Both the position numbers and the translations under genes were made by a program. The notes beneath the pieces were generated by a model that was not told the DNA's origin, did no database searches, and saw only the letters and a list, made by a program, of their open reading frames with translations. A stretch of DNA of 64,000 nt from Bdellovibrionales bacterium CG12_big_fil_rev_8_21_14_0_65_38_15 (lineage in GTDB: Bacteria; Bdellovibrionota; Bacteriovoracia; Bacteriovoracales; Bacteriovoracaceae), in contig PCUW01000008.1 in assembly GCA_002787775.1 (NCBI GenBank), positions 25,302-89,301 on the forward strand, in the 5' to 3' direction. Positions 34,782 to 42,895 of the stretch are shown here, piece by piece (position 1 is the stretch's first letter; each line of letters opens with the position of its first letter).

Positions 34782-36253
34782 GACTTAGTCTCCGTAAGAT
34801 CAAGAGGCTTTTGAAGTGTAAATAGGCCATCGAGAACATCTAAAACGAGTCCATCAAGATCACCTTTACCTGGAAGCGCTTCCATCATTCCATACATGGC
34901 CGCTGTATTTTTAGGTCCATCACTTTCAAGGTCTTTTCCAAAGTTCTTACCTTCACGTGCTACTAGCTTACCAACAACACCTTTTGGCATTGCTTTAATA
35001 AAGCCCTTTGCAATTCCGGTTTTAACTCCACTAAGCTTGGCCCCAAAGTTACCCGCTTCAGCCACAGAAATTTCGAGGTCAGCAAAGAACTGATCAATAA
35101 TTTCAGCGTGAGCATATGTTACAGTTAGGTGAAGTCCTGAAGGATTTTGTTGACGATCAAGGTGCCATCCACGATTAGTCATACCATCGCCGACTTTATA
35201 AATATCTACGCCTTCGCCGACTAAACACATGACTGACATATCAGGATTAACCGCCAGCTTAACGCCAACTTGCTTATCAATTCTTGCTTTGAATTCATCA
35301 ACTGTATTTTTGATCGACGTTGCTACTTTTGTATAACCTTCGATGCCAAGATAATTCATAATTGCCCAGGCAGCCGCGATTGGCCCACCAGCACGTGTTC
35401 CTAGAACACTTGGTGAAGCGTACATGCCACCTGGCCAGTCCGTACTTGCAAAATAAGAGTGACGACGAAGTTCTTTGTTTTTAAATAGAACAACGCTTGC
35501 ACCTTTAGCCGCATATCCATATTTATGCAGATCTGCTGATATTGAAGTCACACCTTCAACACTAAAGTCAAAGTCAGGAACATCAGCACCAATCATTTTG
35601 AAAAATGGAAGCAAGACGCCACCAACACAGCCATCAACATGAAGAAGTGTATTGTGTTTTTTGGCCAACTGACCCATTGCTGAAATCGGATCAACCACAC
35701 CTTGGGGGTATTGAGGGGCTGAACCAACGATAAGGACAGTACGATCATCAATGAGTTTTTCTAGTGCGGCTAAATCGACACGATAATCTGTGCCAAGAGG
35801 AGCTTTAACTAAATCTAATTCAAAATAGTGAGCAGCTTTATCAAAGGCTGGGTGAACTGATAGAGGAACAATGATTTTATAACGAGTATGGCCTGGCTTA
35901 TTTTTCTTGCCCCACTCTCTCGCAGCTTTAACTGCCATGAGAATGGATTCTGTTCCACCACTAGTCATACTTCCACAACCGATGTCGCCACCGTTTAGAA
36001 GGTTTACCATCATGGCGACAACTTCATTTTCAAACTGCTTAAGACTTGGAAAGGCCGAAGGGTTTAGACCATTTTCAGAAAAAAACATCTGACTGGCACG
36101 ACGAATGACTTCGTCCATTTCTTTATCGCCTTTGAAGACCAAACTAAAAGCTCGACCTTCGCCCCAGCGAATATCTTTTTGCTTAATCGTCTCCATCGCA
36201 GCAAAAATACGATCAGATGTAATACCTTCAACAGGTAGTGATTTTTTGCTCAT
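34778..36253 (-). CDS. Sphingosine-1-phosphate-lyase-like PLP enzyme (group II decarboxylase)
   Basis: About 491 residues from ATG 36253, preceded by a GGGGG ribosome-site-like stretch; a longer frame to 36292 is less likely. Landmarks of eukaryotic-type S1P lyase follow in order: SAFPSLKQFENEVVAMMVNL, CGSMTSGGTESILMAVKA, LHVDGCVGGVLLPF, the PLP-lysine segment SISADLHKYGYAAKG with invariant Lys, STDWPGGMYASPSVLGTRAG, and a late GLHLTVTYAHA. S1P lyase cleaves sphingosine-1-phosphate to a fatty aldehyde and phosphoethanolamine. Other group II decarboxylases lack the HKYGYAAKG/TDWPGG pairing, so the lyase assignment is preferred. Unlike the human enzyme there is no N-terminal membrane anchor. 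It is the first gene of the cassette. Confidence 0.88.
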   Translation of the reverse strand: MSKKSLPVEGITSDRIFAAMETIKQKDIRWGEGRAFSLVFKGDKEMDEVIRRASQMFFSENGLNPSAFPSLKQFENEVVAMMVNLLNGGDIGCGSMTSGGTESILMAVKAAREWGKKNKPGHTRYKIIVPLSVHPAFDKAAHYFELDLVKAPLGTDYRVDLAALEKLIDDRTVLIVGSAPQYPQGVVDPISAMGQLAKKHNTLLHVDGCVGGVLLPFFKMIGADVPDFDFSVEGVTSISADLHKYGYAAKGASVVLFKNKELRRHSYFASTDWPGGMYASPSVLGTRAGGPIAAAWAIMNYLGIEGYTKVATSIKNTVDEFKARIDKQVGVKLAVNPDMSVMCLVGEGVDIYKVGDGMTNRGWHLDRQQNPSGLHLTVTYAHAEIIDQFFADLEISVAEAGNFGAKLSGVKTGIAKGFIKAMPKGVVGKLVAREGKNFGKDLESDGPKNTAAMYGMMEALPGKGDLDGLVLDVLDGLFTLQKPLDLTETKS

Positions 36254-36334
36254 GGTTCCCCCCCAATAGCAGTCAATGACTATGCTCATCAAATCATGAT
36301 TGAGCTATATAAACCTTAAACTAGTTTAATAAAA

Positions 36335-38563
36335 TTAGAATAATCCAAGTACTCGTGCGATTTTTAAGCGATCGGCCTTAATGCCTAGCTTAGCGAGTGG
36401 ATTGATATGGAATAAAATCAATCCTACCCCAGAAGGCAATTTCTCTTTCTTTACAACATAAAGAAAGGCCGACTTGGTTAGTTTTGCACCAGGCTTTAAA
36501 TTATCATCAGCAGAAGCAATAACCGTCTCAACAACACCATAAACACCGTCAACTTCATCACCTTTAAGCTCATGGTTTTGGTTATAATCAAAACGCTTAA
36601 ATAGAGTCTCAATATTAGACAGCGACGTTAAAATCCTTGAGATATCTGTTCCATCAATTGGGATAGAGCGATCATTAATAATTCTTGCCTTCACTTGAAC
36701 GGCCTCAAGGAACGTAATCAAGAAATCAGACCCCTTATGCTGCAAGTAGAAATTATGCAGATTTGGTAAATATTTATAATTTTCCAACTGAACAAATAAG
36801 ATATCAAAATAGTGCTGGTTAAAGCAGTCGATATCATACGCTGGATTATCAGGAGACCCGATATCATTACAAATATCAACCAACTTATCCATGACGTTTT
36901 GTTTGCTTTTTCCAGATGATAATAGCGTTGAGATGTACTCATTCACTTCATCAATTTGAATCAGGTTATCGCCATTAGAGTTCATTCTAAAAAGGTCTGA
37001 TCCTAGTCTCAGTTCAGATAATAGGCGCTCAAGATCATCAGGCCATAACTCAAGCTCTTCTAAGATACCCTTATATTCAGAAGCAATGACACGGGCTTCT
37101 TCAAGATCTAGAACGAATTCTTGAGATGGGCTTTCTGGGTTCGTTCCACCGTAAGCGACGAACAACTTTTGAATTCCCCAACGAGTAAGCGAAAGAATAT
37201 TAAAACCGTAAGAGTTTCTCTTAATTTTAAAGCCAATGGTTTGGAAACCATCACGATCTAAAAAGAAATGGTAATTTTTGGCGATGAAAAGGAAGTTACC
37301 CCACATCTCCGTTCTTCTAGCTTCTGAAAATTGTGAATACTCAGGAAGATTTGGAAGTGAGATTCCTTCAACTGGCGCTTCGCTTGTCATCACAAAAGCA
37401 AAGTGGCGATAAGTGACATTATTAAAATAAGAGATCTCAAAAGCCTGGCGAATTAAATCAAAAAGCGTATTAAAATCGTTATATGAATATAATTTACCAT
37501 CACCACCGATAATCTTCTTTTTAAAGTTAACAAGGGAAGCACCGGCTCTGTCCCAATCAACGTCATCCATTACATTTTTAAGTACGGTCGTAAGGTTATC
37601 AAACTCAAGAACTGTTTCTTCTTGGTCTGTGTAAGCAAACATTAGCCCACGAGCTTTCTTTACAAGCTCCATCATGAATTTGCTTTTATCAATATCAACA
37701 GTGATATCGTCGCCAGGAACACTTGGACGTTCAGCGTAGTACATGACGTCCATAGCCACTTCTAAAAGATTTGGAATCTTGTTCATCAATGGCTTAACTT
37801 CAACAGCTCCAAGATTATTAACATTGCCACCGATCAGAAGTTTTTTAGCAAATAAGTACGACTTAATAGTATCAATATCAAAATCTTCATCGCTTAACTC
37901 TAAAGCAAGTTTAAGCTCTTCTAAAAATGACGGAACATCTAAAGTGTTATTATTATCTGCTCTTTGTGAAATCACCCCAACAAAGCTTCCAATCATTGAG
38001 CGAGTGGTGCGAAGAATTTGCGCTTTATATTGCCAGTAGCGCTGGGCATTGCCTTTAACTCGAGCGTCACGTTCTTCATCCGTTTCATCTGAGTCTTCAG
38101 GTGCTTTTTCGATCACAACTTTAAGAAGATCTGAAAGCTCTCTACCCTGCTGATTCAAAATACGCATGATATCAGCAACAAGACTAATATTTTTAACGGC
38201 TAAATTTTGATCAGGATCTTTAAGAAGAATGGAGAAAAGTTTAAAGGCAGGTCTAAGAATCTTGTTAATATCAGCGGCGTCATTTGGAAAGAAGCGGTTG
38301 ATAAATTTTTCGAGTTCAGCGCGCTTAATGTATTCAGGATTTTCGCGTCGGACATAGTCAGCAAACTGATTAAGGCTTGATTCAAGACATTTGATATCTG
38401 TATCAATATTTTCTTCAAGAATTTTATGAAATTGATCGCCAGAAAGTTTACAACCTGTCTCAAGGCCGCCGATGTCATAAAATTCTGTAACTTCTTTCTC
38501 GTCTTTTACTAGACCACATCCACTTAGGACGACGATCAACGTGAAAGTTAAAAATCTTCTCAT
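36335..38563 (-). CDS. Large EF-hand-type lipoprotein, paralogue of the 23689 gene
   Basis: About 742 residues from ATG 38563 (MRRFLTFTLIVVLSGCG), chosen because it gives a textbook lipobox after a GGGTG ribosome site; the frame also opens at 38596. Two EF-hand loops are canonical: NSNGDNLIQIDE near residue 543 and DYNQNHELKGDE near 689 (Asp/Asn-rich 12-mers with Glu at 12). The remaining long helical region aligns by eye with the 927-residue paralogue, including the N-terminal IKCLESSLNQFADYV and the C-terminal SAFLYVVKKEKLPSG. It probably sits at the periplasmic face of a membrane and binds calcium. It lies upstream of the sphingolipid cassette on the same strand with an 81-base gap, so any link with that cassette is positional only. 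Confidence 0.85.
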   Translation of the reverse strand: MRRFLTFTLIVVLSGCGLVKDEKEVTEFYDIGGLETGCKLSGDQFHKILEENIDTDIKCLESSLNQFADYVRRENPEYIKRAELEKFINRFFPNDAADINKILRPAFKLFSILLKDPDQNLAVKNISLVADIMRILNQQGRELSDLLKVVIEKAPEDSDETDEERDARVKGNAQRYWQYKAQILRTTRSMIGSFVGVISQRADNNNTLDVPSFLEELKLALELSDEDFDIDTIKSYLFAKKLLIGGNVNNLGAVEVKPLMNKIPNLLEVAMDVMYYAERPSVPGDDITVDIDKSKFMMELVKKARGLMFAYTDQEETVLEFDNLTTVLKNVMDDVDWDRAGASLVNFKKKIIGGDGKLYSYNDFNTLFDLIRQAFEISYFNNVTYRHFAFVMTSEAPVEGISLPNLPEYSQFSEARRTEMWGNFLFIAKNYHFFLDRDGFQTIGFKIKRNSYGFNILSLTRWGIQKLFVAYGGTNPESPSQEFVLDLEEARVIASEYKGILEELELWPDDLERLLSELRLGSDLFRMNSNGDNLIQIDEVNEYISTLLSSGKSKQNVMDKLVDICNDIGSPDNPAYDIDCFNQHYFDILFVQLENYKYLPNLHNFYLQHKGSDFLITFLEAVQVKARIINDRSIPIDGTDISRILTSLSNIETLFKRFDYNQNHELKGDEVDGVYGVVETVIASADDNLKPGAKLTKSAFLYVVKKEKLPSGVGLILFHINPLAKLGIKADRLKIARVLGLF

Positions 38564-38630
38564 CAACACCCTACTTGTTTCTGGCACCCCTCTCACCGGA
38601 CCAGCTCAGTCTAAATCTTTAGTGGATTTA

Positions 38631-38642
38631 AACTGTACAGTT
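38631..38642. promoter_or_regulatory. Perfect 12-base palindrome in divergent promoter
   Basis: AACTGTACAGTT is a perfect palindrome between the EF-hand lipoprotein gene and the TetR regulator gene. An overlapping longer element, TAAATC-N7-GATTTA at 38612-38630, also has complementary arms. Either could be the operator of the TetR protein, which starts 98 bases further on; no proof from sequence alone. Confidence 0.4.
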
Positions 38643-38740
38643 CTTAGAATATTATCTATTTTCTCAAAGGGCCAAGAGACTTGAAAAAAGTTTCAGGGTT
38701 CAACGAACTTTCAACACACTAACGCATCGCACAGGCGGTT

Positions 38741-39382
38741 ATGACCACACTAAGTCCAGAGGCGCAGAGCGTCAATAACGTCTCTTTTACTTCAAAACAA
38801 ATAGATATACTAGAAGCATATCTTGAATTGGGCCTAAAACAAGGCGTGGCAGGCATTACCCTGCAAAAGATGGCCACCATTTTAAAGCTCTCTTTAGGCA
38901 CGATTCACTACCATTTCGGCGGAAAAAAGAATCACGGATTACTCGATAGTGCTCTTATTTATGTTTCTCAAGAATCATTCAAGTATGTTTCTTTTAGTAT
39001 TGAACAAAAAGAATCAACCTCATCTTTTAATGGAATGAACACCTATATCAATACTCTTTTTGATTGGGCACAAATCAAACAGCACCACTCTTTGTTTTGG
39101 ATTTATTATTTCTACCTTAGTACTTACGACGAAAAATCTAGACGTTTTAATCAGGCTTACCTTGATCTAGTTCATCAACGAATTCGCGCTATGATCATGA
39201 TGGGTCAAAAGAAAGGTCTTTATCCTAAATTTACGATCAAACAATCTTTGGTAGATCAGTTGTTTGCTCAGTTAATGGGATCTCTTCTTCTCGCCTCTCA
39301 TGATCCAACCAAAGAGAATTTTGCACGCCAAGAAAAGGTCGCGATTGAAGGTTGTGACAAAATGATTAAGGCGCTGTCGTGA
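38741..39382 (+). CDS. TetR-family transcriptional regulator
   Basis: This 213-residue protein has a TetR N-terminal helix-turn-helix: about residues 15-60, with IDILEAYLELGLKQGVAGIT, then LQKMATILKLSLGTIHYHFG (recognition helix region SLGTIHYHF) and KKNHGLLDSAL. The ligand-binding C-terminal domain is all helix. The gene overlaps the DUF819 membrane protein by four bases (GTGA), which makes that transporter its natural target. Divergent from the EF-hand lipoprotein, which is a second possible target. Two palindromes lie in its upstream region. Confidence 0.88.
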   Translation: MTTLSPEAQSVNNVSFTSKQIDILEAYLELGLKQGVAGITLQKMATILKLSLGTIHYHFGGKKNHGLLDSALIYVSQESFKYVSFSIEQKESTSSFNGMNTYINTLFDWAQIKQHHSLFWIYYFYLSTYDEKSRRFNQAYLDLVHQRIRAMIMMGQKKGLYPKFTIKQSLVDQLFAQLMGSLLLASHDPTKENFARQEKVAIEGCDKMIKALS

Positions 39383-40491
39383 GTTTGATTCAGATTTTTT
39401 TAATGGTTGTGTTTCCGATCATTCTTATGTGGTCACAAGAGCGTGTGGCGCTTGTCAAAACCATTGGCCCTGTCATTATTTGTTACGCTGTTGGTATTTT
39501 ATCTGCTCTTCTATTTAAATCTTCTGTGGATATTAAAACCTCAGAGTTTCTGACAGAAGCAACTGTTCCATTAGCGATTCCATTGATGTTGTTTTGTCTA
39601 GATCTCAAGGCTTGGATTAGGTTGGCACCTAGGACGATTATATCATTTCTCTTTTCATTACTTTCAATTTCGATTTGTGCGATCTTATTTGCCATTCCCT
39701 TTAAGGGGATTCCTGAACTTTGGAAAATGGCCGGTATGCTTGTCGGTGTTTATACTGGCGGGACCCCAAATATGTCTGCTATTGGGCTTTCGCTTGATGT
39801 TAGTAAAGAAACCTTTGTCATCCTTAATACTAGCGATATTTTTCTAAGCTCGATTTATCTTTTCTTTATCCTTGGAGTCGGTAAAAAGGTCTTTGCTAAG
39901 TTCCTGCCTGCTTTTGAGTCAAAAACTAATGACGTTTTAGAGACTCAGATAAGTTTTGAAAAATGTACGAGGGATATGATTCTCTCTTTGATTTTAGCTA
40001 TAGTCATTGTCGCTATAAGTGCTGGCGTAAGCTTTCTATTTTTTGACAAGCTTGAACTTCCTGTTGTTCTTTTAGGATTAACTGCTCTTGGTATGTTCGC
40101 GTCACTAAATTCAAAAGTTAGAAATCTCAAAGGCAGCTTCACTATGGGTGAATACTTTCTTTATGTCTTTTGCTTAGCGATTGGTTCAATGACTGATCTG
40201 GAAAAACTTCTAAGTATTAACCCTCAAATTCTGATCTATTGTACTGTGACTTTTATTGGGGCTCTTGTGATTCATTTTGCTCTTAATAAAATAGCCAAGA
40301 TAGACGCCGACACAGCAGTCATCACCAACGTTTCGGCTATCTATGGACCGGCTTTTGTGCCACCTGTTGCAAAAGCTTTGGGTAATCCAGAAATTATCAT
40401 TTCTGGTCTAACTTGTGGTCTTGTTGGCTACGGAGTTGGTAATTACCTGGGCCTGGCCGTTGCCTATATCGTTAAGGCCATCATCAGCTAA
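39379..40491 (+). CDS. DUF819 membrane protein (YjcL-like)
   Basis: This 370-residue polytopic protein starts at GTG (39379) overlapping the TetR stop. It has about 10-11 helices. The conserved loop GMLVGVYTGGTPNMSAIGLS (about residues 120-139) is the DUF819 hallmark, and a matching second half ends with IYGPAFVPPVAKALGNPEI, suggesting an internal duplicate as in two-fold transporter folds. The substrate is unknown; homologues are described only as uncharacterised membrane proteins. A 16-base palindrome begins at the last base of its stop codon. Confidence 0.83.
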   Translation: MSLIQIFLMVVFPIILMWSQERVALVKTIGPVIICYAVGILSALLFKSSVDIKTSEFLTEATVPLAIPLMLFCLDLKAWIRLAPRTIISFLFSLLSISICAILFAIPFKGIPELWKMAGMLVGVYTGGTPNMSAIGLSLDVSKETFVILNTSDIFLSSIYLFFILGVGKKVFAKFLPAFESKTNDVLETQISFEKCTRDMILSLILAIVIVAISAGVSFLFFDKLELPVVLLGLTALGMFASLNSKVRNLKGSFTMGEYFLYVFCLAIGSMTDLEKLLSINPQILIYCTVTFIGALVIHFALNKIAKIDADTAVITNVSAIYGPAFVPPVAKALGNPEIIISGLTCGLVGYGVGNYLGLAVAYIVKAIIS

Positions 40492-40506
40492 TGAACCTAG
40501 GTTCAT
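40491..40506. promoter_or_regulatory. Perfect 16-base palindrome ATGAACCTAGGTTCAT
   Basis: The sequence is self-complementary over all 16 bases, starting at the last base of the DUF819 stop and ending 49 bases before the ATG of the START-like gene at 40556. Without a loop it is unlikely as a terminator; a dimeric repressor operator is the more likely reading. No similar site was noticed near the TetR promoter. Confidence 0.45.
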
Positions 40507-40555
40507 GCCATAACTTATGAGTTCCCTTACTCTATTAAAAACTAGAGAGGGGTAT

Positions 40556-41200
40556 ATGAAGTGCTTATTGGTATTATTATTGGTGTTTTGCTCGAGCGTT
40601 TTCTCGCAAGATATCGATCCCGAAAAATTTTCTCACCTACCAAAAAGAGCTCAAAAAGTCATCTTACCTTTCGCTGAAAAATTTATTGATTCCAATCCAA
40701 GTGTTGGCGGTGGAATTCCTGAAGACTTTTCCATTATGGTAACCAACGAACAAGTCGATGCTTCGCTTGAAGATGTTTGGAAAGTTTACACACAAATTTC
40801 ACCTAAAGAAGTATGGGCCGGACCCCTTGTAAACTTTGCGATGGCGATTGATCGTGAAGACGGGAAGATTTATTACGACTCTGACGACGTGCCTGATTTT
40901 AAAGTTGGATTAAAGACTCTTAATTATCTTCATATCCTGGGTCAATATATTGCTGTTGGGCTTGAGCTTACTAGAATTGATGAGATCAATCATGTGGTTG
41001 AGATCGCTTATCTTGAAGGTGGAGCTTCGAAAGGAAAACAGATTCTAAAATTTTGGGATTACGAAGGATCGACCTTCATTCAGCACACAAGTATCTACAA
41101 GAGCGATTCAAAGTTTAGAGATAAAATGCTTTATCCAATCTTTCATCGCATGACAGCGAAAGAGCATCACCAAACAATGCTCGATTTGATTAATCCTTAA
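40556..41200 (+). CDS. Secreted START/SRPBCC-like protein
   Basis: This 214-residue protein starts at ATG 40556 (MKCLLVLLLVFCSSVFS), directly behind an AGAGGGG ribosome site; a longer frame from 40517 lacks one and gives no signal peptide. The mature part has the SRPBCC-like order: a DASLEDVWKVYTQISPKEVW helix, then strands and a long C-terminal helix (KMLYPIFHRMTAKEHHQTM). Such folds carry lipids or hydrophobic ligands. It resembles the 34050 protein only in pattern. Its stop is interlocked with that of the convergent di-haem gene (shared TTAA). Confidence 0.72.
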   Translation: MKCLLVLLLVFCSSVFSQDIDPEKFSHLPKRAQKVILPFAEKFIDSNPSVGGGIPEDFSIMVTNEQVDASLEDVWKVYTQISPKEVWAGPLVNFAMAIDREDGKIYYDSDDVPDFKVGLKTLNYLHILGQYIAVGLELTRIDEINHVVEIAYLEGGASKGKQILKFWDYEGSTFIQHTSIYKSDSKFRDKMLYPIFHRMTAKEHHQTMLDLINP

Positions 41201-42870
41201 AGAGTTTTTAAGAATTCAATCAAATCCATCTTTTGTGACCAGCTCCATTTTTCAGAGCCATCTTCATTTAAGAACATCTTATAGTGACCGGTGGCCCGTC
41301 TTCCCGGTTTTGTTGTATCGACCAAAGAATCTGATTGTTTGAAGTGCTCAGGGATTTGATCCCCTACTGGGTAACCAACACAGTCAAAGTCAAAATCCGT
41401 TTCTATGTCTTTCGCTCCACCTTGATAAAAAGTCTTTGGCCTTTGATCTGGCGGAGTAACTAGAGCACATAAATTTGGAATCGCATTATTGTGAAAATAA
41501 GGATAGCGCATAAAAACACCCACAAGTGGAGGTGGTACGTAACCTTCTTGCGCTTCAACAACCGTTTTCATCATCTTTGAAATGGCTAACTTATTAAGTC
41601 CTTCAGCAAAGTACTGCATACCTTCATAGCGACCAGGATCTGTTCCAACATTTTTAACTGGAGTTTGCTCGTGATACTTCACTTTAGCTGTCTTAATTTG
41701 CCACTCCATAGGCTCACTATCAGCACTAGGTAGGCTCCAGTTTTTTTCGTACTCGCCGTGACATTTTTGACAAGTCTTTGAGTAAACCGACTCTCCTCTT
41801 TTAGCACTATCAAGATCAATTCTGGCAATTGGAAAAACATCGCCCCAAGTAGGAGCTTCAGTGGCAAAAACAGCAGCGGTTAACTCTTTAATGATCGGTT
41901 GATTTTTTTTCATCCAATCTTCTAATTCATAAAGATCTGTTCCGCGTCCGATTTCATTCCAAAGAAAGTTGGTGAAGATTGGATTACCCGAAACAATTGA
42001 TCCATCAGAAAGCCAACGGGTTTTATATTTTACGTTCCACCAAACAGCAGGTTTTGAATCGGCCACATGTTCTGAGAGTTTATTAAATCTTGGGTTTTTC
42101 TCGAAGGCGCGATTTTTTGTGGCGTAGTCATCTTCATTTCTTCGAACCAATGATAAAGCGACTTGGGCCAATGAAGTATCTAGTCCCAGCGCCTGAGGAG
42201 CTAGAGCTCCAACTGAACCTAAGTTTTTCTTGGTGCGACTAAACATGGCTGCTTCTGCAAAGCTTGCACCAGTTCCTAATAGAAACACTGATGAAGGAAT
42301 TTTAGGTATATATTTTTGCGCTAATCTAAACATTTCATTAGCACGTGGCTGTTTGTTAGTTAAACCCATGACAGAATGACCAAAGAAATCCATCGAGTGA
42401 CAAGCGGCACATGAGAAAGTTAAAGCAAGACCATCTTTTGTTTCTAAAAAAGATGCACCCATTGGATAGTCTGGTTTAACTCCACCTGGATAAGGGAGCT
42501 TAAAAACACCTTGGGCATCTTCATTTGGAAAAGGAGTAAGGCCTAACCACTCGTACATTCCTTCAATATTTTTAAAGGGAATACGATCGCCTGTTAAATT
42601 AATGAGAAAACGTCTTAGTGGATTTCGATCATTGGCATCCATGAAACGATCAAGTGGTCTAAACGGTATATAAAGCCCTGTGACCGTGACGGGATAACGA
42701 AAGGCATGCAAGTAACCACTATTTTTTAATTGCTCTAACTCGGCCGACTGAACGTCATAAATATTTGTACGATGACCAACACTTGGAACCTTGGCGTCTC
42801 GTGACCAATCAGGAGCGGCATGAAGGTTAAAGCAAAGTGTAGCGAAGGTAAGAAGAGTTAAAATTTTCAT
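41197..42870 (-). CDS. Secreted di-haem c-type cytochrome, RoxA-like
   Basis: This 557-residue protein has a signal peptide (1-18, ending LHA) and two haem c attachment sites: CAACH (in LTFSCAACHSMDFFGHS, about residue 154) and CQKCH (in TCQKCHGEYEK, about 368). The C-terminal part reads GYVPPPLVGVFMRYPYFHNN, followed by IPNLCALVTPPDQRPKTFY, matching the end region of RoxA/RoxB-type rubber oxygenases and related di-haem peroxidases. The mass and spacing fit a RoxA-like protein; oxygenase versus peroxidase cannot be separated by eye. It is downstream of the 42896 gene with a 25-base gap. Confidence 0.78.
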   Translation of the reverse strand: MKILTLLTFATLCFNLHAAPDWSRDAKVPSVGHRTNIYDVQSAELEQLKNSGYLHAFRYPVTVTGLYIPFRPLDRFMDANDRNPLRRFLINLTGDRIPFKNIEGMYEWLGLTPFPNEDAQGVFKLPYPGGVKPDYPMGASFLETKDGLALTFSCAACHSMDFFGHSVMGLTNKQPRANEMFRLAQKYIPKIPSSVFLLGTGASFAEAAMFSRTKKNLGSVGALAPQALGLDTSLAQVALSLVRRNEDDYATKNRAFEKNPRFNKLSEHVADSKPAVWWNVKYKTRWLSDGSIVSGNPIFTNFLWNEIGRGTDLYELEDWMKKNQPIIKELTAAVFATEAPTWGDVFPIARIDLDSAKRGESVYSKTCQKCHGEYEKNWSLPSADSEPMEWQIKTAKVKYHEQTPVKNVGTDPGRYEGMQYFAEGLNKLAISKMMKTVVEAQEGYVPPPLVGVFMRYPYFHNNAIPNLCALVTPPDQRPKTFYQGGAKDIETDFDFDCVGYPVGDQIPEHFKQSDSLVDTTKPGRRATGHYKMFLNEDGSEKWSWSQKMDLIEFLKTL

Positions 42871-42895
42871 GGCAAAATGCTAACAAGCCAAGCAC

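Noticed and set aside
38582..38600. TGGCACC near the TetR/lipoprotein divergent region
   Set aside because: No TTGC at the required spacing, so it is not a sigma-54 promoter.
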